Shown: positions 17,179-25,364 of the stretch, piece after piece
Position numbering within the stretch: position 1 is the stretch's first letter
How the letters are laid out: the number at the start of each line of letters is the position of its first letter
NCBI GenBank assembly: GCA_024224995.1
Contig: JAAENB010000138.1
Span: forward strand, 1 to 32,406
Length of the DNA: 32,406 nt
Direction: 5' to 3'
Origin: a bacterium
GTDB lineage: Bacteria; Spirochaetota; UBA4802; UBA5550
Notes under the pieces: generated by a model
Told to the model about the DNA's origin: nothing
What the model saw: only the letters and a program-made list of their open reading frames with translations
Databases searched by the model: none
Made by a program: the position numbers and the translations under genes

Positions 17179-17220
17179 TTTTATCTTAAACTCGTTATCT
17201 TTCCAATTAATTATTTGTAT

Positions 17221-17246
17221 AGCTTCTCAAATCAAATTGAGGAGCT
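17221..17246. repeat. 10-bp-arm inverted repeat, possible operator or leader hairpin
   Basis: AGCTTCTCAA (17221-17230) and TTGAGGAGCT (17237-17246) pair over ten positions with one wobble around a 6-nt loop. A second, weaker repeat, ACACAAA (17268-17274) with TTTGTGT (17286-17292), follows. Both lie upstream of the gene at 17361 and could be regulator sites or a structured leader. Confidence 0.45.
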
Positions 17247-17360
17247 TACGTAATTAATGATATTATTACACAAAGTCTCGGAATTTTTGTGTTAATATAA
17301 AGTGATAACCTGTGTGAAATATAAATAATCTAATACAAATATAATAATTTAGCAGGTACA

Positions 17361-18179
17361 ATGGCTGAGAAGAGAAAAGTTAGTTGGTATGCAGGTGGCG
17401 AAAAGAACGGAAGAGTTTTTTCATCCCAGGGACTCTTTGATATAAAAAAATACATGCAAACCTCGCAGACACCCGGTGAGCTTGACCAATTTGAAGCGGT
17501 GAATAAATTTTATAGCATTCTTGCGAGTAAGAAAAATCCCTCTATAACCATACAAACAAAAGATTGCTTTGCCGTAAGGCTGGGCAGTCTGCTTATTGAA
17601 ATAATTGACAATAATAGCTTCAAGCTTTCGGAAGATGGGATTTTTGAGCAGGATTTTTACGATTTTTGCCTGGAAAAGATCCGGGAGCATGATCTTGCGG
17701 CAGAAGTTAATGACGAAGAACTCCTCCTTATTTATACAAAGCAGACAATTATTATTCTAAAAAATAGTACTATTGTAAGCAACCATGACGGAATTGCTGT
17801 GGTGAACGGTGATGAGATTAGTAATGAATCTCTTTTTGTGAGACTGTTTTACTCTCTCTGGTCCGGAACAAGCTGGGAGCATATTTTTCCTTCGGACCCT
17901 GTTTCTGCCAGGGAACTGGAAAAGAACAAGGATATCCTGAAAGATGTTCTTCTTAAGTCGAATAATAAGGTTAAACTTGATGTTCTTGCGAATGAGTTTT
18001 TTGAGCTCACCGGTTTCGCCTCCAAAAATGATATAATTCTGATATCATTTCTGGATTTTTATTTCTTTACATGGCTTAAACATTTTGGTATAATCAGGTA
18101 TTTCGAAAGTTCGCATAATTCCCCGGTTTTTATTGAACTTACTGATGAGGGACGGATATTACTTAATTCCATTGTGTAA
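17361..18179 (+). CDS. Unrecognised 272-aa cytoplasmic protein, possible winged-helix C-terminus
   Basis: I do not recognise a family. The protein has no signal peptide and no membrane helix. It is mixed alpha/beta, with hydrophobic strands such as LLLIYTKQTIIILKN (near residues 120-135). The C-terminal 50 residues (helix, LKHFGIIRYFES, then VFIELTDEGRILLNSI) have the spacing of a winged-helix wing and last helix, so nucleic-acid binding is possible but unproven. The ATG is preceded by AGCAGG at 5-nt spacing and by a TATAAT hexamer (17340-17345) lying unusually close to the start. Neighbours give no functional hint. The long 5' region with hairpins may carry its control. Confidence 0.75.
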   Translation: MAEKRKVSWYAGGEKNGRVFSSQGLFDIKKYMQTSQTPGELDQFEAVNKFYSILASKKNPSITIQTKDCFAVRLGSLLIEIIDNNSFKLSEDGIFEQDFYDFCLEKIREHDLAAEVNDEELLLIYTKQTIIILKNSTIVSNHDGIAVVNGDEISNESLFVRLFYSLWSGTSWEHIFPSDPVSARELEKNKDILKDVLLKSNNKVKLDVLANEFFELTGFASKNDIILISFLDFYFFTWLKHFGIIRYFESSHNSPVFIELTDEGRILLNSIV

Positions 18180-18249
18180 CTTTTTATTAAATGAGTTGTC
18201 TAAAAACTTATTGTTTAAGCACTAATTTAGTATTATGAGGTATCCTGAA

Positions 18250-18879
18250 ATGAAAAATTTAAGTCTGATATTGCTGCTGCCGCTCCTTTTATTCTCCTGT
18301 TCCACCTATACAATGAAAACAGAGGTTGAAGACAGTTCCGCGATTGAAAAACTGAAATCGTCGGGAATAATCATGCGATTGCCCGTGAAATCTTTTATTA
18401 ACACCAAAAGAAATGGCGATAATGTCTTATTATGGCTGGAAGGCTATAAAAAAGTTAACACTCTTTCCCTGGTACAAGAAACCAGTGACGAGGTTGGAAA
18501 ATTTAAATCGGAATTTGAGCGTTTTTACCAGCTTTCTATAAATAAGACGTTTTTGAAGTATAAATCAATGGGGGTTGTTAAGCTCTATTTACGCAACAAT
18601 AAAGAGGCGCTTGAAAATCTTATGAACACCAATAACCTGGACAGCCTCATTTTGTATGAGGTGGATGGTGGTTTTTCCACTGCACTGCAATACCTGGATT
18701 TTAATACGGTAATTACTGTTGTGGACAGGAAATTGAACGTTCTGTACCTGGATCATCAGATAAACGCCTATGATATTGATGAGATGGATGAACAAAGAAT
18801 TGAGAAATATCTTTATGATAAAATAAGCAACAGGCTGTTAACGAAGCTTGATGATATTGGATTTATTGAAGAAAAATAG
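18250..18879 (+). CDS. Putative lipoprotein of unknown function
   Basis: The chosen start is the ATG at 18250, because GAGG lies 9-10 nt upstream; an in-frame ATG at 18235 has no ribosome site. The 209-residue product begins with a short basic end, a Leu-rich core and LLFSC, a spirochaete-style lipobox, so lipidation on Cys16 and export are expected. The remainder is soluble and mixed alpha/beta (for example LILYEVDGGFS and VVDRKLNVLYLD). No family is recognised. A bidirectional terminator follows 22 nt after the stop. Confidence 0.8.
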   Translation: MKNLSLILLLPLLLFSCSTYTMKTEVEDSSAIEKLKSSGIIMRLPVKSFINTKRNGDNVLLWLEGYKKVNTLSLVQETSDEVGKFKSEFERFYQLSINKTFLKYKSMGVVKLYLRNNKEALENLMNTNNLDSLILYEVDGGFSTALQYLDFNTVITVVDRKLNVLYLDHQINAYDIDEMDEQRIEKYLYDKISNRLLTKLDDIGFIEEK

Positions 18880-18901
18880 CGCGTATTAAATATGATTAAA
18901 T

Positions 18902-18938
18902 AAAAAAACGGGATTATTTGTAATAATCCCGTTTTTTT
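18902..18938. terminator. Bidirectional intrinsic terminator between lipoprotein gene and tmRNA
   Basis: This is a perfect palindrome. Seven A (18902-18908), CGGGATTATT, a 3-nt loop, AATAATCCCG and seven T (18932-18938) give an 11-bp core stem with a T run on either strand. It can end both the plus-strand gene stopping at 18879 and the minus-strand tmRNA ending at 18945. Confidence 0.92.
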
Positions 18939-18944
18939 ATTGTT

Positions 18945-19298
18945 TGGAAACGGCGGGAGTCGAACCCGCGTCCTACGACTCAAACCTATAGCGTCTACAT
19001 GCTTATCCTATTCATTTAATTTAGACTTTCAGGCCAAGAACAGGCATCGTCCGTAAAAGCCGATCTCCCTAATGATTCGCCCTTAACTTCCGGGAGTTGA
19101 AATCAGGACTATTCCCTGTATTTTACGCCCTCTGAGATCCCAGGAAACAAAATTCCCAGAGCACGTCAGCAGGTATTACGCTGCTAAAGCAAAATTTTCG
19201 TTTGCGTTTAAATAGTTTCCGCCATTTTTTACGAGATGACAGCGCGCTCGACATGCAGCTATAGCCCCAACATCGCAGTCGAAACCATAATCGTTCCC
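18945..19298 (-). ncRNA. ssrA: Transfer-messenger RNA (tmRNA)
   Basis: The tRNA-like ends are clear. The 5' GGGAACG (19298-19292) pairs with 3' CGTTTCC (18952-18946), including one G-U, and the discriminator A is at 18945. A T-arm GCGGG-TTCGACT-CCCGC and the tmRNA 5' signature GGTTTCGACT are present. The tag frame on the minus strand (19205-19176) reads GCA AAC GAA AAT TTT GCT TTA GCA GCG TAA, coding ANENFALAA, with the usual ALAA degradation end. CCA is not encoded: the next bases are AAC. The molecule rescues stalled ribosomes and tags nascent peptides for proteolysis, with SmpB (not in the window). The length of 354 nt fits a one-piece tmRNA. Confidence 0.97.
19176..19205 (-). other. tmRNA tag-peptide reading frame (ANENFALAA)
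   Basis: Nine codons plus TAA. The resume codon is assigned to GCA by analogy with other tags that begin with Ala-Asn. An upstream in-frame resume codon cannot be excluded without alignment. Confidence 0.8.
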
Positions 19299-19339
19299 TA
19301 TAGTATTAATATTATTTCATACCATAGTATTCTATAACA

Positions 19340-19368
19340 AATATATCAATATTTCTTGCAAAAGTCAA
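19340..19368 (-). promoter_or_regulatory. Promoter of the tmRNA gene
   Basis: On the minus strand, TTGACT (19368-19363), a 17-nt spacer and TATATT (19345-19340). The start would lie about 35 nt upstream of the mature 5' end at 19298, so 5' processing by RNase P is expected. Confidence 0.75.
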
Positions 19369-19499
19369 GTAAATTTGGACAAAAAGCAGGCCCTTTTATG
19401 CCATAAAATGATTATTGACAACAGAATATAATAGGTTAGGAATGTCTAGGTGGGGAAGAGGGTGATCGGTGGGCCTGGTAATCGGTTACCGGTAAGAAT

Positions 19500-19556
19500 A
19501 GCCCTCTTTTCTCATAACGTGGGGTTGGAAACCCCACGTTATGAGAAAAGAGGGCT
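19500..19556. repeat. Perfect 57-bp palindrome, copy 1 of a dispersed repeat
   Basis: Two 27-nt arms (19500-19526 and 19530-19556) are perfectly complementary around a 3-nt centre. The core reads CTCATAACGTGGGGTT on one arm. A related copy with compensatory changes is at 26872-26917. It lies between the tmRNA promoter and the lipoprotein gene at 19587, so it would be in the 5' leader if that gene is transcribed from further upstream. The preceding 19381-19499 shows no clear gene. Confidence 0.9.
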
Positions 19557-19586
19557 TCTTGTGAAAAAAGTGTAGCAGGTGTAAAT

Positions 19587-20165
19587 ATGCATATTTTTAA
19601 AAAAATTTTCTCCGGAGCCGGAAGGTGGGGCAGGCTTACCGGTTTAATATTGGTTCTCTTTATTTCAGTGCTTTCTCTTTCCTGTGGTAAAGAGACGGGT
19701 CGTGAGAATAAAGACCCGGTCCTGACCGTAAAAAGCGCGGCAGAAGTAAAAGATGAGCCAAAAGAAGAAGGGCCTTTAAAACCGCTGACATTTGAAAACA
19801 TCCGGGGGAAATGGCGCCTTAAATACGGGAATGATTATGGTTATTATTTCAGGTTTCATCATAACTATAAAGCCATGGTAATTTTATATCTGAATACACA
19901 CGCCCTGATCTTTAAAGGAGTGTATACTATTGAAGAGGGAAATACCATACGGATCAATATTTATGAAATGAAACGCGCGAAGCAGGCAGCCCGGTTAAAT
20001 ACCCGCAGCGGCTTTGTTAAAACCAAATCGTCTCATTTTATCTTCACCGGTGCGATTAAAGGTAAAGGCAAATTACTTGCCGTCAAACCGAAACGAACGA
20101 TGATTGACGGGAACACCTCGGGCGGTTATTTTGAACCTTTAATTAAGTTAAAAAAGATAAATTAA
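19587..20165 (+). CDS. Putative lipoprotein of unknown function
   Basis: The 192-residue product has a basic N-terminus, a hydrophobic core (LTGLILVLFISVLSLSC) and a probable lipidation Cys33. A charged linker of about 30 residues follows. The C-terminal domain (about residues 67-190) is beta-rich, with alternating strands starting at ENIRGKWRLKYG and including a THALIFKGVYTI segment. This looks like a small lipocalin-like or related barrel, but I cannot assign a family. AGGTG lies about 7 nt before the ATG. It is the first of three close plus-strand genes (19587, 20180, 20965). A 57-bp palindrome lies just upstream. Confidence 0.78.
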   Translation: MHIFKKIFSGAGRWGRLTGLILVLFISVLSLSCGKETGRENKDPVLTVKSAAEVKDEPKEEGPLKPLTFENIRGKWRLKYGNDYGYYFRFHHNYKAMVILYLNTHALIFKGVYTIEEGNTIRINIYEMKRAKQAARLNTRSGFVKTKSSHFIFTGAIKGKGKLLAVKPKRTMIDGNTSGGYFEPLIKLKKIN

Positions 20166-20179
20166 AAAAGCTCTAGAAC

Positions 20180-20947
20180 ATGAACAGTGAAAAAGTAATA
20201 TTTTCTAATAATAAAAATCAGCGTATTTCGGGTAGAATATATAAAAGTGAGGAAATGTCTTCCGTTGGGGTGGTATTTTCTCACGGGCTTTTTTCCGGCA
20301 AAGATGGGTATAAGATCACCCGGCTGGCAAAAGATATTGTGGCGGCGGGTTTTACCCTTTTAACATTTGATTTTTCATTTTGCGGTGAATCGGAAGGGAA
20401 GATAGAGGATATATCCATTCTTCAGGAGGCTGAAGATCTGAAAAGTGCCGTGGTCTTTTTTAAGGATTATGGGATAAAAGATATTCATCTTATGGGGTCC
20501 AGCATGGGTGGAGTGGTTTCATTGCTCTACGCGTCGAAAAAGAGTGACGGGGTAAAATCCCTTATTACAATCGCGACCCCGGTAAAACAGGTTGAGTTGT
20601 TTTCGGATCATACAAAAATTGCCGACATTGATCTCCTGCCTGATGATGGGGTAACGCTGATTGATGCGATACCGGTAAAAAATACCTTTTTTAAGGAATT
20701 GAAGGCTATTGATCTGGCTGCCGCGTTAAATGATATCACACTGCCTGTTCTTATTTTTCATGGAAAAAAAGATTCAGTGGTTGATATTAGCAACGCGGAG
20801 CTGCTGCGAAAAAATCTCAATGGCTATACAAGGTCCGTAATAATTGAAGATGGGGACCATAATCTTACCAGGGATGAAGACCTTGCGGTATTGCGGAAGA
20901 ATATCGTTGATTGGCTTATCGGTAAGAAAAAAAATATTTTGATATAA
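20180..20947 (+). CDS. Alpha/beta-hydrolase (serine hydrolase)
   Basis: The 255-residue product has the alpha/beta-hydrolase features in order: an oxyanion-loop HG in FSHGLFSGKDGY, the nucleophile elbow GSSMGG near residue 110, the acid in FHGKKDSVV near 195, and the catalytic His in EDGDHNL near 227. Length and order match small esterase/lipase or acyl-hydrolase families. There is no signal peptide, so it is cytoplasmic. The substrate cannot be read from sequence. It starts 14 nt after the lipoprotein gene without an obvious ribosome site, which suggests co-transcription. Confidence 0.9.
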   Translation: MNSEKVIFSNNKNQRISGRIYKSEEMSSVGVVFSHGLFSGKDGYKITRLAKDIVAAGFTLLTFDFSFCGESEGKIEDISILQEAEDLKSAVVFFKDYGIKDIHLMGSSMGGVVSLLYASKKSDGVKSLITIATPVKQVELFSDHTKIADIDLLPDDGVTLIDAIPVKNTFFKELKAIDLAAALNDITLPVLIFHGKKDSVVDISNAELLRKNLNGYTRSVIIEDGDHNLTRDEDLAVLRKNIVDWLIGKKKNILI

Positions 20948-20964
20948 ATTTTTCAGGAGCAGTG

Positions 20965-23900
20965 ATGGAATACGTTAATGTTAGCCATAAGCGATTATTT
21001 AAAGGAATAATTCATAATTTTTCAAGCGAGCTGGATGGTGAGAACGCTGTTAATAATCTTCTCAGTGAAGAAGGGTACTGGAGTACCAAACAGAGAGATG
21101 TCCCGGTTCCCGAATTTTTTATTATAGACTACCAGGATATTGTAACAATTAATCATATAGAATTGATTCCTTCGGGAAGTGGTTCTTCCACGTTTCCGGG
21201 CAATTTTAGAATCGAAATTAGTGCCGATGGAAATACCTGGCGGGTATTTCATACTGAAAAGAATTTTAAGCTCGAAACAGAAACATATAAGCTTCAATTT
21301 CCCCTTACGGATATTCGTTTTCTAAAAGTTATTATTACCGATCCCAAAGAAATAACCTTACGCTATTATACGGAAATTGGGCAGTGTATTGCCGGAATTT
21401 CCGGGATTGGTGAAATAGCAGCTACCAGCTCTTCCTCTTCCGAGAGCGGCCCGGAAAAGCTTCTTGATTATGACGATAGTTCCTGCTGGGAAACGCAAAT
21501 AAAACGGAACAGTGAAAAAGAATCGCTATTTATTGATCTTGGTGATATTTTTCATATTAACAGGATCGTTCTTGCTACATCACCTATGGGGTTTCCCGAA
21601 AATATTCTTTTTGAATGCAGCACCGACAATGAGATCTGGGAGCCGCTGCTGGAAGAGAAAAACTTTTATAAAGGTGAACCTAAAAAAAGATATTCCTGGG
21701 ATTTTACTATCACCCCTATACGATTTCTTAGAATCGAAGCCGATGCCATTGAACGTGCTCCGGGAGAATTTGTTGTTCGAATTGCCGAACTGGAGATATG
21801 TGCTGCTGTTTTTGACCATTCCCATACTCATAATACCGGTAGAATGACTCCCTTTGCTTCTATATTTCAGGCTGGTCTTGTGAAACTGGCAAAAGACGGA
21901 GACAGTTCTGCCGGTACTGTAGTGCAGGGGAGCGATAGAAGACTCTGGGACGCTACTACACTATTTAAGGGGATCGTCCAGCTGGCGGAAGACGGTGAAG
22001 ATCATAAAGGGACCGTTGTCCAGGCATCGGACTCCCGCTTAAAACCGGCTTCGGAACTGAAACCCGGTATTGTGCGGCTGGGCTATGACAGGGAAATAAA
22101 ACCCGGTACCGCGGTACAGGGGAATGATTCCAGGCTCCAGACTGCCACTGTTGACAGCTTTGGTATCACCCGGCTTTGTCCTGATGGAAAGTATACGGAC
22201 CTGGGTGTTGTAACCGGTAATGATTCACGGCTGCAAAAGGCCACGGAAAAATTCTATGGCATTTGTCAATTGGCCGGTGACGGCGACTATAGCCAGGGAA
22301 AAGTGATCCAGGCAAGCGACAACAGGCTCCGGGACGCGTCAACAACATATAAAGGGATTATAATGCTGGCCGAAGACGGGACCGGCGGCGAAGGAACCGT
22401 TGTTCAGGCGAATGATAAACGGCTGCAAAATGCCTCTTCTACATCAAAAGGGATCGTTGAACTGGCTGAAGACGGGGAAGATCTTCCCGGTGTTGTTGTT
22501 CAGGGAAGTGACCAGAGACTTAAAGAAGCTACCACTACATCAAAAGGAATTGTGGAACTGGCCGAAGACGGGGAAGAAAAACATGGCGCTGTTGTCCAGG
22601 GAAATGACCGGAGACTTAAAGATGCCACTGTTAGCACGAAAGGAATTGTTGAGCTAGCAGAGAATGGAGAAGACAGGGCAGGCGTTGTTGTGCAGGGCCA
22701 CGACAAAAGGCTCAAAGATGCCTCTGAAGTTGGCAAAGGAATACTCAGGTTTGCCGCGGATGGTGAGGAGGCCGACCTGGCTGCTGTTCAGGGAAATGAT
22801 AAACGGCTCAAAGAAGCGACTACCGGCTCCAAGGGGATTGCTGAACTGGCTGAAGACGGTGAGGACAATGAAGGGGTGGTTGTTCAGGGACATGACAGAA
22901 GATTAAAAGATGCTACCACTACCACAAAGGGAATTGTGGAACTGGCCGAAGACGGCGAGGAAAAACCGGGTATTGCTGTTCAGGGTAATGACCGGAGACT
23001 TAAGGAGGCCTCAGAGCTTGAAAAAGGAATACTCAGGTTTGCGGCAGATGCCGAATCCACGGCTTTTGCCGCTGTCCAGGGTAATGACCGGAGACTTAAG
23101 GACGCCACCACTACCACAAAGGGAATTGTTGAACTGGCCGAAGACGGGGAAAATGCGGAAGGCGTTGCTGTTCAAGGGAACGACAAAAGACTGAAAGACG
23201 CTACAACCATATCCAGAGGAATTGTTGAACTGGCTGAAGACGGCGAGGAAAGCGATGGCGTTGCTGTCCAGGGGAATGACCGGCGTTTAAAACCCGCTAC
23301 GGAAAGAAGCCCGGGTATTGTCCGGCTTGGTAAAGAGAACGAGACTAAAGCGAATTTTGTTGTCCAGGCTAATGATCCCAGGCTTTCCAATGACCGGAAT
23401 CCCCTGCCGCACTCCCATGAATATGCTCCTGAAGAGCATGATTTCAACAGTCATAAGGGTTCCATTTCCGTTAAGGGGGCCAGGGATAATACCTTTAAGG
23501 AATTGACCCCTCCTTCCGATGAATCTTCAATTATCCATGCGGTAAATGAATCCGTAAAGCCCGGGGCTATTGGCATTGCCGGGGTAGCCGGAACAAAAAC
23601 CGAGAAGGCCTCCCAGTCCTATGGGGTTGTTGGACACAGCCGCTATGTTGGTGTGCGGGGACAATCTTCGGGCGGTGAAAGTCCCCGTGGCTGTGGTGTA
23701 CTGGGGATATCACGGTTTGGTGCCGGCGGTGTCTTTTCCAGTGAGCACACCTATGCTCTTGTTGCGGATGGTTACGGCAAAATTGCCGAATATGATGATT
23801 CCTTTCGGCTTATGGGAAATGGAGACGCGCTCCAGGTGAGCGGGAAAGCCGACTTTAACGGGCCTCTGCATATCCGGAATGATCACCAGGCTAAGGAAGA

Positions 23901-24318
23901 TCATAATTTTCCGGTAAATATTGTTGAACTTTTTGAGGTTGATGAAAAAGAATATATTTCACCCGGTAATATGCTTATTGCCGCTGAATCGGGCGGATCG
24001 GTCCTTTCCCTGGCTCAGGATGCCTATACCCGGTCCGTTATTGGTATTGTTGCGGGAAATCCTACGGTAATATTGAATAACTGCGGTACTGAGAAAAAGG
24101 TATATCCTGTTGTTCTTGCGGGGAAAGCCTTATGCAAAGTTGATGCCAGGGAAACTCCAATACATCCCGGTGACCTTATTGTTACTTCAAATACTCGCGG
24201 CTGCGGTATGAAAGGGACGATTGATTCCTTTGATAAGGTCGGTACGGTGATAGGGAAAGCCCTGGACCGTCTGGAAGAAGGGATTGGTCTTATCCCGGTT
24301 TTTATTACTCATCAATAA
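20965..24318 (+). CDS. Large fibre-like protein: two discoidin-like domains, 16 repeats, tail-fibre-type C-terminus
   Basis: The ATG at 20965 is preferred over the GTG at 20962 because AGGAG (20955-20959) is correctly spaced; the product is then 1117 residues. Residues 1-145 and 150-280 look like F5/8 type C (discoidin) domains (FRIEISADGNTWRVF; ILFECSTDNEIWEPL; IRFLRIEA). A His-rich hinge (DHSHTHNTG) follows. Residues 303-814 are sixteen 32-residue repeats of the form KGIVELAEDGE...VVQGNDRRLKDATT, resembling phage tail-fibre repeats. The last unit runs into the tail-fibre-like HSHEYAPEEH. The C-terminus has Gly-rich GVVGHS/GVLGIS repeats and an IHPGDLIVTS...VIGKALD module seen at the ends of fibre-like proteins. 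There is no signal peptide, so the export route is unclear. Glycan or surface binding is inferred. No capsid or baseplate genes are nearby. Confidence 0.85.
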   Translation: MEYVNVSHKRLFKGIIHNFSSELDGENAVNNLLSEEGYWSTKQRDVPVPEFFIIDYQDIVTINHIELIPSGSGSSTFPGNFRIEISADGNTWRVFHTEKNFKLETETYKLQFPLTDIRFLKVIITDPKEITLRYYTEIGQCIAGISGIGEIAATSSSSSESGPEKLLDYDDSSCWETQIKRNSEKESLFIDLGDIFHINRIVLATSPMGFPENILFECSTDNEIWEPLLEEKNFYKGEPKKRYSWDFTITPIRFLRIEADAIERAPGEFVVRIAELEICAAVFDHSHTHNTGRMTPFASIFQAGLVKLAKDGDSSAGTVVQGSDRRLWDATTLFKGIVQLAEDGEDHKGTVVQASDSRLKPASELKPGIVRLGYDREIKPGTAVQGNDSRLQTATVDSFGITRLCPDGKYTDLGVVTGNDSRLQKATEKFYGICQLAGDGDYSQGKVIQASDNRLRDASTTYKGIIMLAEDGTGGEGTVVQANDKRLQNASSTSKGIVELAEDGEDLPGVVVQGSDQRLKEATTTSKGIVELAEDGEEKHGAVVQGNDRRLKDATVSTKGIVELAENGEDRAGVVVQGHDKRLKDASEVGKGILRFAADGEEADLAAVQGNDKRLKEATTGSKGIAELAEDGEDNEGVVVQGHDRRLKDATTTTKGIVELAEDGEEKPGIAVQGNDRRLKEASELEKGILRFAADAESTAFAAVQGNDRRLKDATTTTKGIVELAEDGENAEGVAVQGNDKRLKDATTISRGIVELAEDGEESDGVAVQGNDRRLKPATERSPGIVRLGKENETKANFVVQANDPRLSNDRNPLPHSHEYAPEEHDFNSHKGSISVKGARDNTFKELTPPSDESSIIHAVNESVKPGAIGIAGVAGTKTEKASQSYGVVGHSRYVGVRGQSSGGESPRGCGVLGISRFGAGGVFSSEHTYALVADGYGKIAEYDDSFRLMGNGDALQVSGKADFNGPLHIRNDHQAKEDHNFPVNIVELFEVDEKEYISPGNMLIAAESGGSVLSLAQDAYTRSVIGIVAGNPTVILNNCGTEKKVYPVVLAGKALCKVDARETPIHPGDLIVTSNTRGCGMKGTIDSFDKVGTVIGKALDRLEEGIGLIPVFITHQ
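21871..23406 (+). repeat. Sixteen in-frame tandem repeats of 96 bp
   Basis: The codon for the first unit begins at 21871 and for the sixteenth at 23311, a distance of exactly 15 x 96 nt, so no unit has an insertion or deletion. Units 6-15 are the most alike. The motif VQGNDxRLK recurs in nearly every unit. The variant GILRFAAD appears in units 10 and 13, which suggests a 288-bp block duplication. Confidence 0.92.
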
Positions 24319-24339
24319 TGGGATACGCCCGGGTACGCC

Positions 24340-24358
24340 GGGACAGTCCCTATAGGGA
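24340..24358. repeat. Overlapping short palindromes at convergent gene ends
   Basis: GGGACAGTCCC (24340-24350) and TCCCTATAGGGA (24347-24358) share bases, and a near-direct repeat of TACGCC(C)GGG lies just left at 24324-24342. The second palindrome includes the stop codon of the minus-strand gene. There is no T run, so a classic terminator is not supported. Confidence 0.5.
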
Positions 24359-25105
24359 TTCTTTCATCTTGTCTATGATTTCCAATTTGATCTTATTGAA
24401 TACTTTATCCTGGTAATCATTAAGTTGTTTTGATATTTTTTTGCTGATATAGATGATTCTTCTGCAAAAAGGTTTTTTTTCGTACCGGTCTATCCACATG
24501 ATTATTATGGTATTTTCGGAATCCCAGGCTATTGTGCCCTGGTCATTCTTGATATTTTCCCTGGTAGGATCTCCATACTTTTTCTTAAGCTGCTCCTTTA
24601 CTTCATTCATACTGAGATAGGGAAATTTTAGCGATACATAGAAGAGTTTTCCTTCATCTTTTTCCTCACCTGTTGTTTCTGCGGGTTTTGCCGGGGGAGT
24701 GCCTGCCGGGTCTGTAGCTCCCGGAGGAGTTGTCTCGGGGACAGGTTTTTTATCATCCTCTTTTTTTACCAGGTCTTTGTTGGCTGGTTCTACATAGAAA
24801 AAGCCATAGCAATATTCCATTTCCCCTTCTTTTGAAATGATTTTCGTTTTGTTATCGGTGAAGGTAAGGGTTCCTCGTATTTCTTCTTTTACTTTACTTA
24901 AAAAAAACCCCCATTTAAGGGTTCCGTATCCGTCGGGAATGTTTGTCTTTTCCTCGGCAGGTGCTGCTTTTTTTGCATCTGTTGTCGTTTCTGTAGTAGT
25001 GCCTTTTGGCGCATCTGTTTTTTCTTTGTCCGCAGGTTTGTCCCCCTGGGCATACAGGGTTGTTATTAATAATATTTGCAGTATGAGGATAGTTATTTTT
25101 CTCAT
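24350..25105 (-). CDS. Secreted periplasmic protein of unknown function
   Basis: The start was set at the ATG at 25105 (251 residues), since GGAG lies 8 nt upstream and the protein then begins with a signal peptide (MRKITILILQILLITTLYA, cleavage before QG). An in-frame ATG 54 nt further upstream would add an unlikely leader. Mature residues 20-55 are Thr/Lys/Ala-rich. A domain starts at GYGTLKWGFFLSKVKEEI and is interrupted by a Pro/Thr-rich loop (around 120-150). It resumes with VSLKFPYLSMNEVKEQLKKKYGDP, the pattern of small periplasmic proteins that read a sequence-derived rate or torque term, but I cannot assign a family. It converges on the fibre-like gene. Confidence 0.78.
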   Translation of the reverse strand: MRKITILILQILLITTLYAQGDKPADKEKTDAPKGTTTETTTDAKKAAPAEEKTNIPDGYGTLKWGFFLSKVKEEIRGTLTFTDNKTKIISKEGEMEYCYGFFYVEPANKDLVKKEDDKKPVPETTPPGATDPAGTPPAKPAETTGEEKDEGKLFYVSLKFPYLSMNEVKEQLKKKYGDPTRENIKNDQGTIAWDSENTIIIMWIDRYEKKPFCRRIIYISKKISKQLNDYQDKVFNKIKLEIIDKMKESL

Positions 25106-25254
25106 CTTATGTTCTCCAGGGCTAATTAGGGGGAGCTTCGCAGCTTTCTTTTCCCTCATGCATACTTATCGGCAAAAATATGATAAAAATTGAATAAAAC
25201 CAGGCCCCCCTTCTGAAATTCCTGCCGGCGTACTTTTTGGTAGGTTGTTTTTTT

Positions 25255-25283
25255 TTGAGTTGTATTAATAATTTAATTATTAT
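25255..25283 (+). promoter_or_regulatory. Probable promoter of the lipoprotein gene at 25365
   Basis: TTGAGT (25255-25260), a 17-nt A/T-rich spacer and TATTAT (25278-25283) would give a leader of about 75 nt. Confidence 0.5.
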
Positions 25284-25364
25284 ATATTTGGATGTATTAT
25301 TTTAAACAAATTGCACTTAACAAATGTATTGTTTTTCGTGTTATACAGGGATAGAGGATTTATT

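Noticed and set aside
18235..18249. ATG at 18235 as start of the lipoprotein gene
   Set aside because: No ribosome site precedes it; the ATG at 18250 has GAGG at good spacing and a cleaner signal peptide.
19414..19431. TTGACA next to TATAAT as a promoter before 19587
   Set aside because: The two hexamers are only about 7-8 nt apart, too close for one sigma-70 promoter; no other good partner is seen for either.
22400..23194. Several open frames in a second frame within the 96-bp repeats
   Set aside because: A repeat without indels leaves the same open alternative frame in each unit; the main frame runs 1117 residues through them with domain homology.
21871..23406. Tandem repeats as a CRISPR array
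   Set aside because: The repeats are contiguous 96-bp units in frame with no unique spacers and no cas genes; they are protein repeats.
25221..25255. CCTGCC...GGTAGG hairpin followed by T run as a terminator
   Set aside because: The stem is weak with a 12-nt loop and there is no plus-strand gene upstream for it to terminate.
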